Assembly: GCA_012934845.2 (NCBI GenBank)
Contig: WNNJ02000017.1
Span: forward strand, 55,268-119,267
Source of the DNA: Pomphorhynchus laevis
Lineage: Eukaryota > Acanthocephala > Palaeacanthocephala > Echinorhynchida > Pomphorhynchidae
DNA: 64,000 nt
Direction of reading: 5' to 3'
Positions 61,001 through 64,000 of the stretch are shown in pieces (position 1 is the first letter of the stretch; every line of letters starts with the position of its first letter). A program made the translations under genes and the position numbers. The notes below the pieces were generated by a model, which saw only the letters and a list, made by a program, of their open reading frames with translations, searched no databases and was not told the origin of the DNA.

Positions 61001-63435
61001 TTAAATTTTAACACTCATTTTGTTAAAGATGTGTTTTGTTTTCCATTCTATTTTGTTGTATTTTGGTTGCGATTGGTGTTGTGTTGAATAAATTTAAATT
61101 ACTTAAACTGAGTTAAATTTAATTTTAAATTTAACTCACTTTGCCCAATGAGTTACGGTGGGCAAATGTTGTGTTGACAATTTTTCTAAACAGAAATTAT
61201 CGTAGTTTAGTGCTTTTAGTGAAATCATTAATTTCTTTTTGTTATATCAAAAAAGTGAAATTATAGAAATTTCATAAAAGAAATATATTGTTTAATTTGC
61301 CCACCGTAACTCATTGGGCAAACTGAGTTAAATTTAAAATTAAATTTAACTCAGTTTAAGTAATTTAAATTTATTTAACACAACACCAATCGCAACCAAA
61401 ATACAAAAAATAGAATGGAAAACAAAACACATCTTTAACAAAATGGGTGTCAAAATTTAAAAAAATAAGGAGATTTATTAATGATAAAAACTTAATATTT
61501 TCTGGGAGATTCGTCAAGGTTTGAAGTCAAGCAGTTTAAGAAGCAAGAAAAAACACAATTTGTGCAAGCATATATTAGGATACTAACATTACAATTCTAG
61601 ATAAAGTCGTGACGTATAAGATGGAAATACTCGGAAATTTTCAAAACAATATTGTGCGATAATTTAGTTAAGAAAACGATTGAAAATATTAATTATTTAA
61701 TGAAAAATATTTATATAAATTAATGAAAAATAAAAACTATTTGAAAATATATTTAAAAATTTAAATAAAATTGTAATAGCAAACAATTGAGCTTACGTTA
61801 GGATTTAAGGAAATAAAGGTGTAAGGAGATTCGATAGCTTGAGGATTGCCGACAAGCAGACTCGCAGTATTTAAGCTCATCATAGGAGTAATTTGGAAGC
61901 CATACATTCCCTAAAAACACAAGTTAATTCAACTAATTAGTAAAATTAGTAACAAACTGGTAAAAATTTAAAACTTTTTACAAATTGAAAATGTTATTTT
62001 AATGAACGAAAAATTTGATGTGTTTAGATAAACTATAGTATTTTACATCAAAATAATTACAGACAAAATCTATTTTTTAGAGATGTATATAAATATTTTT
62101 TAATTTCGTTCATACATTCGGCCAATATATGACAATATGTACAAAAAGCAGTTGTGATTAATTCAATTTGATAAAGTAAAGCGGGAATCCGAGTGGACAG
62201 TCCTATATCCGAATCAAACCACCAAAAACAACAAATTAAGGGTCAAACTATGTTATCCTAGATCACGGGAAGTAAGCGTTTGCACGCTAAATAAACTATT
62301 TAATTAAGACAATAAACTATTTAATTTATAACTATTTATTTTAAACTTATTTATGCCAATATTTCAATTTTTACTAAAATTGAAATATTTCAATTTTATT
62401 AAGTTTAAAAATTGAAATTTTACATTAATTTGTTCTTAATCAACAAATTAACCAACATCAGTTGGTTAGTCAGCAAATTAGCCCAGTTGGTTAATTTGTT
62501 AATAAGTTACTTACCCCTAAATTAGTGGTAAGTAACCGTTTGCACGCGTGTTAAACAATGCACGCAACTAGTCCTAGATAATAAATAAACTATTTAATGT
62601 ATAACTTTATTTTGAATTTATTAATGCATATATTTTAATTTAATAAAGTTCAAAAATTGAAAATTGACTATAATTTGTAGAAGATCCAAAATAGGGAAAA
62701 ATATAAAAATATACAAATTAATTTTATAAATAAAATTAACGTTCATTTAAAAACACAATAAAGAATGAGTGTGTTTAAACACACTTAATAATGTCGAAGT
62801 GACAAAATGATGTTGATTGATTTGTAAAAACCTATTAAATTTAAAATTTAATAAAACACAACTGTTCTAGAGGTATTAGCTAAAGGTAAAGACAACTCTA
62901 ATAACAAAAATTTGACTGCCACAATATGAAAATAACATAATATATTTTAAATAAAATTTAAAACAAATTTTCAAACAGTGAAAGTATTGATCTTAAGGAT
63001 CGAAGTTACAATTTTACAAGTTAAAACATTGAATAAATTGCAAATTAACATAATTACAAAATATACCTTTTGATCTTTGGCTGCAAATGAACTAGCCAAT
63101 GCTACAAATCGAGTAACGTGCATTTCCTTTTGTTGGGCAACACGATAATTTCTAGAAATATATCATTGTCTTGAAAGATAACCTATTTAAAACTTACAAT
63201 GCAAACCTATATGGAGGTGCTTCAAAATATATGTCTCCTCCGCTACAAAAATGGTATCTTGGTTTTAGATTTACCACGAGCTTAGATATAATAGGAGATA
63301 ACAAGTGCTTTTCAAAAGTTTGAGACCCCTTCAAAAAAGTAAATAGCAAATCTGAATTAGCATTTTTATGTTTGTCGATACAAAACATTTTCAATTTTAA
63401 AAACTGATAGCGAGACACCGATATTTGTATTAAGA
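52023..63435 (-). CDS. CWF19L1: CWF19-like protein 1 (CwfJ family), nine exons, N-terminus outside window
   Basis: Exons in order: 63435-63207, 63151-63067, 61910-61797, 60149-59990, 54057-53978, 53936-53821, 53779-53683, 52442-52329, 52277-52023 (TAG). All introns are GT-AG and every phase matches, giving about 415 residues against about 538 in human CWF19L1; about 150 N-terminal residues are missing. Key matches are KPRYHF...PPYRNYR (metallophosphatase-like part), HVTRFVALAS, NAPCWFCPGEPHYESHLVVS, LTDNHVMIVPIEH (HIT-like His motif of the CwfJ C-terminal domain 1), HFQIQCIPIPKS and LQFGRIVLASDRILN to PYDPGSS (CwfJ C-terminal domain 2). The family is related to yeast Drn1 and fission-yeast Cwf19, linked to lariat debranching and late spliceosomes. 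Human CWF19L1 has been linked to recessive ataxia. Introns range from tens of bases to 5.9 kb. The first exon's 5' edge (acceptor TTAAG) is the least sure point. Confidence 0.93.
54731..59563. repeat. 137-bp satellite array in a CWF19L1 intron
   Basis: The marker CAAAACCATGATAAATTAAC begins at 54868, 55005, 55142 and so on to 59252. That is exactly 32 periods of 137 bases, with one more unit before and a partial one after (about 33.6 units to 59338). No length change occurs in the whole array. Only a few sites vary: TCATGTAGG/TCACGTAGG, TTCGATTTG/TTCGACTTG, GTGGAT/GTGAAT and one TACAC/TAAAC. Each unit has a TTGTTAAT/ATTAACAA near-palindrome and a less AT-rich part (TGCGGGTGTTCGACTTGCG). The last unit is broken by about 175 bp of AT-rich DNA, after which its end (TTCGACTTGCGATATTCAAA) reappears at 59529-59548. 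A weak old copy lies near 59757-59815. Confidence 0.97.
60894..61567. mobile_element. Foldback (long terminal inverted repeat) element, 674 bp
   Basis: The left arm starts at TTGCACAAATTGTGTTTTTT (60894) and runs to TTTGCCCAATGAGTTACGG and GTGGGCAAAT near 61168. The right arm, from about 61298 (TTTGCCCACCGTAACTCATT), is its reverse complement to AAACACAATTTGTGCAA at 61567. The arms are about 270 bp and over 90 percent alike; the unpaired centre is about 130 bp. There is no open frame, so this is a non-autonomous DNA element of MITE or foldback type. I saw no clear target-site duplication. It lies in the intron between the third and fourth listed CWF19L1 exons. Confidence 0.85.
61915..63065. 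other. CWF19L1 intron, AT-rich
   Basis: An intron of about 1.16 kb with no further gene. It holds short repeats such as GCAAATTAACCAACnnGTTGGTTAnT at about 62436-62500 (a small inverted repeat) and AATAAACTATTTAATTTATAACT variants near 62290-62330 and 62580-62610. Confidence 0.4.
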
Positions 63436-63439
63436 CTTA

Positions 63440-64000
63440 ATAACTAACAGTCTTGAAAACCATTTCGCAAATATATGTTGTTGAGATAGAAGGGGCAACG
63501 TAGTATACGACAAATCGGGATATGGCTACAAACACTTGATCCATAATTGTAACTGACATTGAAGATAAATAGATTTTTTTCGCACCATTATTAGTGAGTT
63601 CTCAATAAACTCTTCCTGTGATGTATCAAGGAAGAGTTTAAAAAACTTCTAAATGAAAACTGGATTTCGGTAGATTTTTCAGACACTTGCTCTTTTACAA
63701 GAATCATCATTGTTTTTCGCTTGTCAGGTTTAATGTCATTTCCTCCTCTCAAAGTTGGCAACATTAAATTTTATTTTCATCTAATTTTGTTTGCCAAAGC
63801 TGAAGTTTCATTTTCATTTTACTCGTCGGATATTTGTCGATAAATCAAGACAAATAAATACTTAAATATAACATTTTACTCGTTCGATTAATAAAACAAC
63901 TCATTCGATTATCAAATTTTAGTATAATATAATTTATCAAATTTTAAGTATAATATATGATTATATGATTATATTATTATATTATTATATTATTAATTAT
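63440..64000. other. Upstream CWF19L1 intron or flank
   Basis: No N-terminal CWF19L1 exon was recognised on the minus strand here. The end of the window is a TATATTATTATATTA run (63920-64000). The missing exons probably lie past 64000. Confidence 0.35.

Noticed and set aside
1-64000. Transfer RNA or ribosomal RNA genes
   Set aside because: No cloverleaf with A and B boxes or rRNA-like stretch was noticed by eye; a covariance scan was not possible.

Overview
The window is AT-rich (roughly three quarters A+T) animal nuclear DNA. It has long introns, GT-AG splice sites, fragments of many retroelement families and several tandem-repeat arrays. Nothing looks bacterial or organellar. The mix of RTE-, CR1/L2- and I/Jockey-like LINEs, a Penelope-like GIY-YIG fragment and an LTR-element fossil suits an invertebrate, but I cannot name the species.

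Three host genes can be supported. (1) The best is a CWF19L1 (CwfJ-family) homologue on the minus strand, 63435 to 52023: nine exons with matching phases, missing only its N-terminus, which probably lies beyond 64000. (2) A coiled-coil protein gene of unknown identity runs on the minus strand from about 26.6 to 17.0 kb, with five exons whose phases agree. (3) The last two exons of an unrecognised membrane protein lie on the plus strand at 1399-2547.

Layout: 1-1.06 kb is a decayed LINE reverse transcriptase; 1.4-2.5 kb holds the membrane-protein exons; 4.4-5.4 kb is a fragment of LINE family A; 7 kb has LINE tails; 8.9-10 kb has two Penelope-like fragments; 11.3-13 kb is retroelement debris, including an endonuclease-like piece; 13-15.75 kb is a broken LTR retrotransposon; 16 kb has another LINE tail; 17-26.6 kb is the coiled-coil gene; 27.6-34.45 kb holds two family A LINEs head to head; 34.5-35.03 kb is an inverted-repeat unit with hammerhead-ribozyme-like motifs; 38.1-38.7 and 39.5-41.4 kb are tandem arrays; 42.6-44.5 kb is a CR1/L2-like LINE 3' end split by a younger RTE insertion; 44.6-48.1 kb has more LINE 3' ends; 52.0-63.4 kb is CWF19L1. 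Its introns contain a 137-bp satellite array (about 34 units with one fixed period) and a 674-bp foldback element.

The host genes show no operon-like link. Most of the window is intron, intergenic AT-rich DNA and mobile-element remains. The most unusual items are the fixed-period satellite inside a spliceosome-related gene, the palindrome-bearing 212-bp array, and the permuted hammerhead-like motifs next to an inverted repeat.
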